Assembly (NCBI RefSeq): GCF_002906655.1 | Contig: NZ_CP025795.1 | Span: 868,001-932,000 of the forward strand | Length of the DNA: 64,000 bases | Direction of reading: 5' to 3' | Source of the DNA: Vibrio hyugaensis | GTDB taxonomy: Bacteria > Pseudomonadota > Gammaproteobacteria > Enterobacterales > Vibrionaceae | Shown: positions 56,655 to 64,000 of the stretch, one piece after another | How positions within the stretch are numbered: the first letter of the stretch is position 1 | How the letters are laid out: each line of letters opens with the position of its first letter | Position numbers and translations under genes: made by a program | The notes under the pieces: generated by a model | The model's database searches: none | What the model saw: only the letters and a program-made list of their open reading frames with translations | Told to the model about the DNA's origin: nothing

Positions 56655-56712
56655 GAATCAATTTCTGCAAATCTATTAGATAAACAGATCTCAGTGTGTG
56701 TTGACTAAGTAA

Positions 56713-57945
56713 TTACGCGTTTTTCAGCTGTGCTACTTTTGCTTCAGTCAGTGGCTTAGTGATGAACGCTAGTACGATACATACTGCCATCATTACCGCT
56801 GATACCGTGTAAGCAAGCGTGTAGCCTTCGCCGTTTGTCATAGAGAAACCGACAACTGCAGCGCCGATTGCACCACCGATACCCCATGCTGTGTATAACA
56901 CACCGTAGTTAGTTCCGTAGTTCTTAAGGCCGTAGAATTCAGCCGTTAGAGTAGGGAATACTGCTAGAAGCGTACCGTAACCTACTGCTGCAATTGCAGT
57001 ACCTATGATCAGCGTGAACTCAGTTTTGAACGTTGCGAACAGAACCATGTTGATGCCCTGAAGAACGAACGCTAGAAGAAGAGTACGTACGCCACCGATC
57101 TTGTCTGCAAGCATACCGGCTGCAACACGACCGCCTGAGTTGAATACCGCAAGGATAGACGCTAGGTAAACCGCATTCGGCAGGTTTGCTTGAACGCTTG
57201 CGATAGTCGTAATGTTACCGATGATCATTAGACCAACAGAAGCTGCAAACGCGTACATGATCCATAGTGAGTAGAACTGTGGCGTTTTAAGCATTGCTTT
57301 CCACGTTAGGTCGTCAGACTTTTTCACAACCTTAGGTGCTTGGCCTTCTTTTACTTTAGGTTCAGCTGGCGTGTAATCCGCTGGTGGGTTGTTGATTGTT
57401 GCTGCTAGAGGAACAGCGATAGCAAGGATACCAACACCAAGAACTAGGAAGCTCGTTTGGATGCCCATGCTGTCGATCAGCGCAGAAGTCACAGGTGCTA
57501 GGTAAATAGCTGCTAGACCAAAACCTGCTGCGATGATGCCGTTAACCATACCTTTCTTAGACGAGTGGAACCACTTCATTGCTGAAGGAGAAAGACACGC
57601 GTAACCAAAACCGATACCTGCACCAGTGATCACACCGAAAGTGATGTTCAGCATTAGTGGTGAGTTAACAAAACCAGACGCGATCATGCCTAGACCAGTC
57701 AGTACTGTACCTAGGATAAGGATCAGACGTGGGCCCATACGGTCTTGAAGAATACCTGCAACAAGAAGACAGATAGAGAAAGTGATGGTTGCAGTCGCGT
57801 AAGGTGCAGATGCTTCTGCCGCGCTCCAACCTGACTCTGTTACTAGTGCTTTGTTGAATACACTCCAAGCATACAGGATGCCAAGACAAAGGTTGATACA
57901 GAATCCTGCTAACAGGATGCGCATAGCTTTATCAATCTTGCTCAT
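56713..57945 (-). CDS. MFS transporter of the oxalate/formate antiporter (OFA)-like family
   Basis: The 410-residue protein has 12 hydrophobic segments. The N-terminus (GFCINLCLGILYAWSVFNKAL), the DRMGPR loop, GIGFGYACLSPSAMKWF and the central KPPADYTP-like loop (NNPPADYTPAEPKV) are typical of OFA proteins such as YhjX. It likely exchanges small organic acids; substrate unknown. The preceding 576-bp gap carries its promoter. Confidence 0.86.
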   Translation of the reverse strand: MSKIDKAMRILLAGFCINLCLGILYAWSVFNKALVTESGWSAAEASAPYATATITFSICLLVAGILQDRMGPRLILILGTVLTGLGMIASGFVNSPLMLNITFGVITGAGIGFGYACLSPSAMKWFHSSKKGMVNGIIAAGFGLAAIYLAPVTSALIDSMGIQTSFLVLGVGILAIAVPLAATINNPPADYTPAEPKVKEGQAPKVVKKSDDLTWKAMLKTPQFYSLWIMYAFAASVGLMIIGNITTIASVQANLPNAVYLASILAVFNSGGRVAAGMLADKIGGVRTLLLAFVLQGINMVLFATFKTEFTLIIGTAIAAVGYGTLLAVFPTLTAEFYGLKNYGTNYGVLYTAWGIGGAIGAAVVGFSMTNGEGYTLAYTVSAVMMAVCIVLAFITKPLTEAKVAQLKNA

Positions 57946-58521
57946 TTTTGTTCTCAGTAATACCTCTTGGCAGATAGCAAAGAGGGGTCGGTTTAAAGAT
58001 AAGGTTTGCTCAAAATAAGTTTGCGTTTTTCAACACATAACGTAATGAGCGCGGATTATAACCAATAAATGTGTGATTGGAATCTCTTTTTACCTCTGTT
58101 ACTAAAAATAATTTGAAACATTAAAAACGTTTGTAATGAGAGGGTTTTATATATGAATAAAATGTTGATCTAACGTAAAGAAGCATTGGTTTGGTAGTGA
58201 GATCCTAAGTGAAACAAAGTTGATAGCGTGAAGCTGAGTGTTTGGCTCACAGTTTAAGCAAAAAGTTTCAAAATATTTTAGTGTTAATTTTCTGTAACAA
58301 AAGTGGGTAAAATAGAGACTGTTTTCTGTAAGTGCAGGATCTAAAGGGTTTATAAAATTGAGAATGTTAAATGCTTGTGATAACTTAATTCGAGGGGTGG
58401 GCTTGTACATAAAATGAACGAAATTTGTGCTTGTAATTGCTAAATAGATAAGCAAAATAGGGCGCAAAATGAGTTTTCATTAATGAAAGGATGCTTTTCT
58501 CTACTTGTAGTGAGGTGACTT
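57946..58521. other. 576-bp intergenic region, no gene recognised
   Basis: AT-rich sequence holding the divergent promoters of the MFS gene and the 118-aa membrane protein gene. I see no terminator, repeat or RNA gene. One 106-codon minus-strand frame is present but lacks coding character. Confidence 0.5.
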
Positions 58522-58878
58522 ATGAAATTGTTCCTATTACTTATGGCTTCTGTTTCTGCAGGTGTTGCATCAGCAGATCACATCCATTCATTCATGCTAG
58601 GTTTGTCTATTGCATCACTTGCCGTTGGCAGTTGCTACTTCTTTGCATTCCGTAGTTCGCGTTTCCCGCAGCTTGCTTTGTTCTTACTGATATGTGGCAT
58701 GTTGTCAAAATTGACGATCACGGTAATTGGCGTGATGTGGGGTATGTCAGCAGAGCTGATTACTTCTCCAATTGTGTTTGCTTTGTCTTATTTGTTCTTT
58801 TCACTAGCCGTAACCTACTTGTGGTTCAACTACCGTCAAAACATCACTAAGATTCCAGAGCGCTTTAAAGCCGCTTAA
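58522..58878 (+). CDS. Small membrane protein of unknown function (118 aa)
   Basis: The product begins with a hydrophobic signal-like segment (LFLLLMASVSAGVASA), followed by about three further hydrophobic helices and a short basic tail. The charged residues are few. GAGGTGA precedes the ATG. I do not recognise the family. It lies between the OFA transporter and the M48 protease genes, and converges on the latter with a shared terminator. Confidence 0.75.
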   Translation: MKLFLLLMASVSAGVASADHIHSFMLGLSIASLAVGSCYFFAFRSSRFPQLALFLLICGMLSKLTITVIGVMWGMSAELITSPIVFALSYLFFSLAVTYLWFNYRQNITKIPERFKAA

Positions 58879-58893
58879 TCAATTCAAGAATAC

Positions 58894-58925
58894 AAAAACG
58901 CCAGCGACTATTCGCTGGCGTTTTA
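58894..58925. terminator. Bidirectional terminator between the 118-aa gene and the M48 protease gene
   Basis: A perfect 13-bp stem (58895-58907 with 58912-58924; AAAACGCCAGCGA/TCGCTGGCGTTTT) with a 4-base loop lies between converging stops. Confidence 0.92.
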
Positions 58926-58977
58926 CTTTATGCGTTTGCTCTTTGAGATAGATAGGCGTGAGCACAAAGCCCTCGTT

Positions 58978-60846
58978 TTATAGAGTTACAGTAAGTGGTG
59001 GTTCCGGTACTTCTAGGAAACACGCAATCACCCGATACAATTCACCTTCTGCAACCGTGATCTTTCCGTCTGACTCAATCGCTAAACGACAGGCTCTCAC
59101 AAACAATCGCCGTTCCTGTGGTTTAAGTTGAAGTAACAGCTCCAAAGCGGCACGGCTCAAACGCCAGTTGTTGTTTGCCGGTTCCAACGCGACTTCCGGT
59201 AAGCCGAGCGAGGCGATGGCGTTGTCGAAAGCGCTTTGTGCTTGCTCGGGGCTTGAGTGACTTACCCAAGACAACTCCCTTAATAGCCAATGAACGCTCT
59301 GTTTAAGCTGCTTCAAGCTTTTGTTTTGGCGAGTTACACCAAACGAAACAAGAATTTGCTTCTCTAATAAGTTGATTACGCACCACTCTCCCAGAGAGTA
59401 ATGATTGTCAGTTTGAGATAACTCTCGCAGCACTTGGCAAAGCCTGTTCTTTTGTCCCTCACTGAGAGATTTCAGCGCGGGGATGGCTAACTCTAACAAC
59501 GGCAGACGCAAGTGAAGTGGTACATCATAGTCTAACCACGGCAATAACGTCGCGTGGGAGACCATCGGAATGTGCCCTTTGATCATCTCACGTTGCACTT
59601 CGCTGCCATCAAAAGTCAGTAGTAACGCAATAAAACGAGCGCTATAAGGTTCACGTGCTATATCGACTAAGTCTTGTGGTAACTGGCTGATGAGTTGTTT
59701 CCCTGTCTCAGTTAACTCTGAGGAAGTTGGCGCGACACTTTGTGACTCAACGTCCTGAGCACCAAAGTCGGCATCCGACGCAAATCCACTGACTTGTTCA
59801 TTACCGAAAGTTGCTCCTTGGCTACGCTTCTTACTCAAAAAGCTACCATCCCAATTAGGCTCAATGCGGCGAATCCTTTCTTCAAGTGGTGGGTGAGTTG
59901 CAAATAGGCCAGTAAAGCCAGATAAGTTGCTCTGCCCAAACATCATGTGACTCATTTGACTACTCGCTTGCGCATCCAAGCTAGAGCCAGATGCGTGACC
60001 GCCAATCTTCTTCAGAGCACCTGAAATACCTTGGTCATTACGAGTAAATTGAACGGCACTCGCATCCGCCAAGAACTCACGTTGTCGTGAGATAGCTGCT
60101 TTGATCATTGAGCCAAATAAAGTACCAACCCAACCAAGCACTAAACACACAATCGCGATCAACATGATGACAGCGAAGCCTTTATCGGAATCTGAAGAGC
60201 TTCTTGAAGCACGACTGGTATGGTGTGTATTGTCTAGAACCAAGTGTCCAAAATGCGCAATACACGTAATGCCGAATAGTACGCCAATCAAGCGCGTATT
60301 CAAGCGCATATCGCCATTTAATACGTGGCTGTACTCGTGAGCAATGACGCCTTGCAGTTCATCACGGGAAAAGCTGTCTAGCGCGCCTTGTGTTACACCG
60401 ATGACGGCATCATCAATACTCATGCCTGCGGCGAACGCATTAATGCCACGCTCTTCTTGCATTACATAAACAGAAGGAACGGGAATTCCAGAAGCGATCG
60501 CCATTTCTTCTACGACGTTGAGTAACTGTCTATGTTTTGTATCTAATGTATTTGATGAGATGAGTTTGCCGCCGATACTCTCAGCGACACCTCGACCGCC
60601 ATTGGAAGAGAGCTCAGATAGGCGAATCATAGAACTGATTGCGACAATCAGCGCTACACCCGCAAAGCACAGCAAGGTGTAGGTGATAGCGGTTCGTTGA
60701 TCAAACGGCTCACCAGTGACCCCGTAATAAATGGCAATCGACAGTACGCTGACCAAACCTGTGATGATTAATACTGCTAAGGAGAACAGAAACACCAAAA
60801 GCCCGGTGCGTTGTCGCGCGGTATCTTGATGGTCAAAGAAATTCAT
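58978..60846 (-). CDS. M48-family membrane metalloprotease (HtpX-like) with long C-terminal region
   Basis: The 622-residue protease has two N-terminal membrane helices, the zinc motif HEYSH (His170, Glu171, His174), two further hydrophobic segments, and the downstream REFLADASAVQFTRNDQGISGALKKIGG segment with the third zinc ligand. HtpX is about 290 residues; this protein carries an additional C-terminal region of about 300 residues of no recognised domain, partly TPR-like or TerB-like (ESDGKITVAEGELYRVI). It overlaps lemA by one base (TAATG), showing a coupled operon. LemA-M48 pairs are a known arrangement, of undefined substrate. Confidence 0.88.
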   Translation of the reverse strand: MNFFDHQDTARQRTGLLVFLFSLAVLIITGLVSVLSIAIYYGVTGEPFDQRTAITYTLLCFAGVALIVAISSMIRLSELSSNGGRGVAESIGGKLISSNTLDTKHRQLLNVVEEMAIASGIPVPSVYVMQEERGINAFAAGMSIDDAVIGVTQGALDSFSRDELQGVIAHEYSHVLNGDMRLNTRLIGVLFGITCIAHFGHLVLDNTHHTSRASRSSSDSDKGFAVIMLIAIVCLVLGWVGTLFGSMIKAAISRQREFLADASAVQFTRNDQGISGALKKIGGHASGSSLDAQASSQMSHMMFGQSNLSGFTGLFATHPPLEERIRRIEPNWDGSFLSKKRSQGATFGNEQVSGFASDADFGAQDVESQSVAPTSSELTETGKQLISQLPQDLVDIAREPYSARFIALLLTFDGSEVQREMIKGHIPMVSHATLLPWLDYDVPLHLRLPLLELAIPALKSLSEGQKNRLCQVLRELSQTDNHYSLGEWCVINLLEKQILVSFGVTRQNKSLKQLKQSVHWLLRELSWVSHSSPEQAQSAFDNAIASLGLPEVALEPANNNWRLSRAALELLLQLKPQERRLFVRACRLAIESDGKITVAEGELYRVIACFLEVPEPPLTVTL

Positions 60847-61436
60847 TAGAACTCAACCTTAGGTGCTTCTTGGATGGCTTCAGTGTCTGCAAATTCCAAC
60901 AACTTGCCGTCTTGGAAACCAAACAGATTGGCAAACAAGACAGGTGGGAAAGTTTGCTTGTAGGTGTTGTAGCTGGTAACTGCATCGTTAAAGGCTTGGC
61001 GAGCAAAAGCGACTTTATTCTCTGTGCTGGTCAGCTCTTCTTGCAGCTGGGTCATGGTTTCGTTGGCTTTCACTTCTGGGTACGCTTCTACAACCACATT
61101 TAACTTGCCTAGCGCATTTTGTAGCATGCCTTCTGCTTGCGCTAGTTGGCTGATAGCTGCGTCGCTGTCTGGTGCATCACTTGCTGCTTTTAAGCCTGAA
61201 ATCGCTTGATTACGCGCTTGGATGACACGCTCGAAGGTTTCTTTTTCATGCTCCATGTAGCCCTTCGCTGTGCTAACAAGGTTTGGGATCAGGTCATAAC
61301 GACGTTTTAGCTGAACCTCAATCTGAGCAAAGCTGTTTTTAAAGCGATTACGTAGTGTCACTAGTTTGTTGTAAATGTTGACTGCGAACACCGCGATAAG
61401 CAAAATGATGACGATAAAAACAATAAGTGAAGTCAT
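60846..61436 (-). CDS. lemA: LemA-family membrane protein
   Basis: I choose the ATG at 61436 because GGAA lies seven bases before it, giving 196 residues, rather than the more upstream ATG. A single N-terminal membrane helix (TSLIVFIVIILLIAVFAVNIYN) is followed by the LemA helical domain: LRNRFKNSFAQIEVQLKRRYDLIPNLVSTAKGYM and VEAYPEVKANETM and ENKVAFARQAFNDAVTSYN. It is the first gene of a two-gene operon with the M48 protease. Confidence 0.93.
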   Translation of the reverse strand: MTSLIVFIVIILLIAVFAVNIYNKLVTLRNRFKNSFAQIEVQLKRRYDLIPNLVSTAKGYMEHEKETFERVIQARNQAISGLKAASDAPDSDAAISQLAQAEGMLQNALGKLNVVVEAYPEVKANETMTQLQEELTSTENKVAFARQAFNDAVTSYNTYKQTFPPVLFANLFGFQDGKLLEFADTEAIQEAPKVEF

Positions 61437-61606
61437 AGTAAGTTCCATTTTGTGAATGTATTGAAGCTTTATATAAATACTTGAGATATTAAGCAAATCG
61501 GACTTGCTTATAATGTGTAGTGTTTTGAAAATAAGAGAGGTGTTGCGTATCTAATGTAGATATGGGTAGGTTACAAAAGTAAAAGGAATGTGTGAATTGA
61601 GCCAAA

Positions 61607-61636
61607 TAAAAAGGCTCGACGAGAGCGCCGAGCCTA
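61607..61636 (-). terminator. Terminator downstream of dcuC
   Basis: An AGGCTCG/CGAGCCT stem with a 10-base partly paired loop is followed on the minus strand by TTTTTATTT, 27 bases past the stop. Confidence 0.8.
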
Positions 61637-61662
61637 AATGATCTAGGACCGTGTAGTGTGTG

Positions 61663-63030
61663 TTACGCTGACATAGGTACAAGAACCATAGTACCGATGA
61701 TTACCGTAATTAGACCAGCTAGTACTGGCACTGAGGTACGCTTTACCACTTCGAATGGGCTAATGTTTGCCATACCAGACGTTGCTACGATTACACCAGA
61801 TACTGGCGAGATAGTACGACCTAGGTTTGATGCTTGTAGCATTGGGATGATAAGGAACGCAGGGTTCAGCCCCATTTTCGCTGCTAGAGAAGGAGCAAGC
61901 TCTACGAACGCGTAGAAAGGCGCGTTACCAGAACCTGTTGCGATAGCTGCAGCAACAGTAAGACCAGTAAGGATAAGCATTAGAGCAATACCGCCAGCAC
62001 CCGCGTTGTCTGCAAGGTGTAGTAGGTTATCGATAGCACCAATTGACATGAGACCTTGTGCAAATACACCCGCCGCAACCAACAGCATTACCACGCCTTT
62101 AAACGCATCTGCCATGCCCGCATAACAAGAATCAAGATCCTCAAGTGACTTCTTACCGTCAAACTTGTTCACCACATAGTGAATCACAGCACCCAAGAAG
62201 ATAGAACCTACCACGATAGTGTAGATGTCTAGAGTCAGGCCAGGAATCGTACGACCGTTGAATAGGAATACACCGATGATTGGTAAGAAAGGAAGAACCG
62301 CGTAGAACGCTGGCGCATCTGCTTTGATTTCAGACACGTCAATTTTTTCCATTGGTGTGTTGTCTTTTTTATCTAGATATTTGTTCCAGAAGAAAGCCGC
62401 CGCCGCCATCACGATGATCGCACAGATAGAAACAGGAAGTACGGTTTGAACCGCGAATACATCCAATGCTAGACCTGATTTCTCCGCTGCAATTACCACG
62501 TCACCAGAAGTTGGTGAAAGAATGATTGCCGCTGGAGAAGCACACACAGCAACCGCTGCTGGGCGAGAGATACCCATTGCCGTCATCATTGGGAATAGGG
62601 TAGCCATTAATAGCACACCTAGACCCGTTGCTGAACTCACTGCAAGAGACATCAAACATGCCACGATGTAAGCCGCTACCAAAAGGACGTATGGAGACTT
62701 GATAACAGAAAGCGGTTTAGAGAACTGTTTTACTACAACATTGTTTGCGCCGATGTGTGTCATGTAAGACGCAAAGCCACAAAGCAGCATGATTTGCATA
62801 CCAAGGCCACCACCACGGTATTGAAGCATGTATTTTACGTACTCTAGTGCGTCCGTCACCATATTACCCGTTGAGGTTATTTTTGATGGCAGAACGTCAT
62901 GGCCAAGCAGACCTGTCATAAGAAGCAAACTGATACCTGCGGTTAATAACACGCCAGCGGCTTTGTAGCCTTTGACAATGAAATAACCCACAGCAATGGT
63001 CACTACCAAGCCAATTAAGAGCTCTAACAT
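61663..63030 (-). CDS. dcuC: Anaerobic C4-dicarboxylate transporter DcuC
   Basis: The 455-residue polytopic protein has about 12-14 hydrophobic segments. SPTSGDVVIAAEKSGL and the paired SNLGRTISPVSGVIVATSGMANISPFEVVKRTSVP near the C-terminus are diagnostic of the DcuC family. By family knowledge it acts mainly as an anaerobic succinate efflux carrier during fermentation, and can exchange fumarate and succinate. It has its own promoter region and terminator. Confidence 0.88.
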   Translation of the reverse strand: MLELLIGLVVTIAVGYFIVKGYKAAGVLLTAGISLLLMTGLLGHDVLPSKITSTGNMVTDALEYVKYMLQYRGGGLGMQIMLLCGFASYMTHIGANNVVVKQFSKPLSVIKSPYVLLVAAYIVACLMSLAVSSATGLGVLLMATLFPMMTAMGISRPAAVAVCASPAAIILSPTSGDVVIAAEKSGLALDVFAVQTVLPVSICAIIVMAAAAFFWNKYLDKKDNTPMEKIDVSEIKADAPAFYAVLPFLPIIGVFLFNGRTIPGLTLDIYTIVVGSIFLGAVIHYVVNKFDGKKSLEDLDSCYAGMADAFKGVVMLLVAAGVFAQGLMSIGAIDNLLHLADNAGAGGIALMLILTGLTVAAAIATGSGNAPFYAFVELAPSLAAKMGLNPAFLIIPMLQASNLGRTISPVSGVIVATSGMANISPFEVVKRTSVPVLAGLITVIIGTMVLVPMSA

Positions 63031-63342
63031 AGGGTTGTCTCCAGATATTATGAAAAAAAGAAAGAAACTGTTTCAGTTTATGTCAGAGAATTTACAGAAT
63101 TCTTTCTTGTGGCACGAGACTAAATTAGAGCTAGCATGATCTAAAACAAATAATAGATTAATAAATAATTACACTGAATTATATTGTTTAAATTACGTTT
63201 TCTAGGTGTTATGTACTGGTTTTATTGATTTTAAAGAAACGAAAATATGAACATTTTATCGAATGAAAATCATACGAAATGATTAAAAAGTGAGAAAAGT
63301 GATAGTTCGAGCTAGATCACGTTAAAGGGGGTTTGTTGAACA
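63031..63342. other. 312-bp upstream region of dcuC, no gene recognised
   Basis: AT-rich. It holds a CRP-like site of moderate fit (63306-63321, 11 of 16 consensus positions), but this lies about 275 bp from the dcuC start, and an AATCAT/ATGATT dyad. I see no FNR consensus and no gene. The function of these sites is unproven. Confidence 0.3.
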
Positions 63343-63369
63343 AAAAAGCTCCGACTGACGGAGCTTTTG
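63343..63369 (-). terminator. Terminator of the desaturase gene
   Basis: An AAAAGCTCCG/CGGAGCTTTT stem with a 5-base loop (63344-63353 with 63359-63368) has a T6 run on the minus strand, 43 bases past the stop. Confidence 0.88.
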
Positions 63370-63411
63370 TTTTGACTTCAATAGATTGAGGCGCGACTTA
63401 CCTGTCATAAA

Positions 63412-63999
63412 TTACGCGTATCGGCGCACTAGCAAGTTCCAGCTACGTTGTTGGCGTTCAAATTCATCTTTGATCTGTTGGTATTTAATTTTGGAAACGG
63501 AGCGTTCGTATTTTTTTACTACGGTTGCCGTTTTCTCTCCGAGAACTTCTTTACGAACTTCGTAGTATTCCTGCATGTGATGGACTAAAGCATCGAACTC
63601 TTGTTGCAGTTGATCACGAATCGATTGGCTGTTTGGTTTTGTTTCCAATTTCTCTTTCGCCTTTTTCAGCAACTGGGTTGCGCGTGCCTTTTCGATACGG
63701 AAGGTCGACGTTGTGCGAAGTTTGGTCGTCAATCCTAGCCAAGAGCATGACTTGATCAGCCATTTAGTTGGATCGTAATGCCACCAATACACACCGTTAC
63801 GGTAATCGTTCTCAAAAATATGGTGGAAGTTATGGTAGCCCTCGCCAAAGGTAAATAAAGCCAAAATACCATTGTCACGAGCGGTGTTCTTATCGGTAAA
63901 GGTTTGCTTACCCCAAACATGTGCGAGTGAATTAATAAAGAAGGTGGTGTGATGGCTCAAGAAAAGACGTGCGGCACCTACGATCAAGAACATCCCCCA
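63412..63999 (-). CDS. Fatty acid desaturase, C-terminal part (truncated by window)
   Basis: The frame is open to the right edge, so only the last 195 codons are seen. The third histidine box of acyl-CoA/acyl-lipid desaturases is present in GEGYHNFHHIFENDYRNG (HNFHH), preceded by the SHHTTFFINSLAHVWG segment. It continues with a basic, coiled-coil C-terminal tail of about 100 residues, KARATQLLKKAKEKLE, unusual for a plain delta-9 desaturase. It modifies membrane unsaturation, in keeping with the cti gene elsewhere in the window. Confidence 0.88.
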   Translation of the reverse strand, partial: WGMFLIVGAARLFLSHHTTFFINSLAHVWGKQTFTDKNTARDNGILALFTFGEGYHNFHHIFENDYRNGVYWWHYDPTKWLIKSCSWLGLTTKLRTTSTFRIEKARATQLLKKAKEKLETKPNSQSIRDQLQQEFDALVHHMQEYYEVRKEVLGEKTATVVKKYERSVSKIKYQQIKDEFERQQRSWNLLVRRYA

Positions 64000-64000
64000 G

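Noticed and set aside
58147..58467. 106-codon minus-strand open frame in the gap beside the 118-aa gene
   Set aside because: It lies in AT-rich intergenic DNA, has no ribosome-binding site and no coding-like composition.
63306..63321. CRP site controlling dcuC
   Set aside because: The fit is only 11 of 16 and the site lies about 275 bp from the start, so it is not called as a regulatory site.

Overview
The window looks like a Vibrio chromosome, probably a Harveyi-clade species (V. parahaemolyticus / V. alginolyticus / V. campbellii group) and probably the second chromosome. This is inferred from the gene families, a type I secretion tail of the VCA0849 subclass, Tor and Cti systems, moderate G+C, and an apparently supplementary ATP synthase operon outside the usual gid/glmU setting. 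No database was searched, so the species is not established.

Layout. 1-5032: 3' part of a giant calcium-binding, type I secreted cadherin/VCBS-like adhesin cut by the left edge. 5163-11012: two small conserved genes, then yccS, helD and mgsA, in the neighbourhood these genes share in enterobacteria. 11077-15407: divergent torT and torS (TMAO sensing) and a small gene. 15426-22084: cti (membrane fatty-acid cis/trans isomerase), a TonB-dependent receptor, and an overlapping histidine kinase/response regulator pair. Fur-box-like operators precede both the receptor and the regulator pair.

22265-39208 is a sulfatase island. It holds three paralogous periplasmic sulfatases (two Cys-type, one Ser-type), an octaheme cytochrome c fused to HEAT/TPR repeats, a LysR regulator, an imperfect inverted-repeat element, a radical-SAM sulfatase maturase (anSME), and a MoxR-DUF58-DUF4381-VWA-VWA/TPR-BatD operon. 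A satellite of this island lies at 50430-54969: a periplasmic HAD phosphatase, a SUMF1-fold lipoprotein lacking the catalytic cysteines, a second anSME, and a HEAT/TPR protein that resembles the C-terminal half of the octaheme cytochrome without the haems.

39814-46625 is a complete F1Fo ATP synthase operon (atpI-B-E-F-H-A-G-D-C) behind a 600-bp AT-rich leader. 46779-50288 holds a stand-alone RibD-type deaminase, a LysR-yegS pair, and an outer-membrane barrel/BOF stress-protein pair. 54966-64000 holds a FAN1-like VRR-NUC nuclease, an OFA-type MFS transporter, a small membrane protein, an M48 protease/LemA pair, dcuC, and the 3' part of a fatty-acid desaturase cut by the right edge.

The most interesting part is the sulfatase / anSME / multihaem-TPR assembly with its haem-less duplicate. 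Strong stem-loop terminators separate most transcription units. No rRNA, tRNA, CRISPR array, transposase or phage gene was seen.
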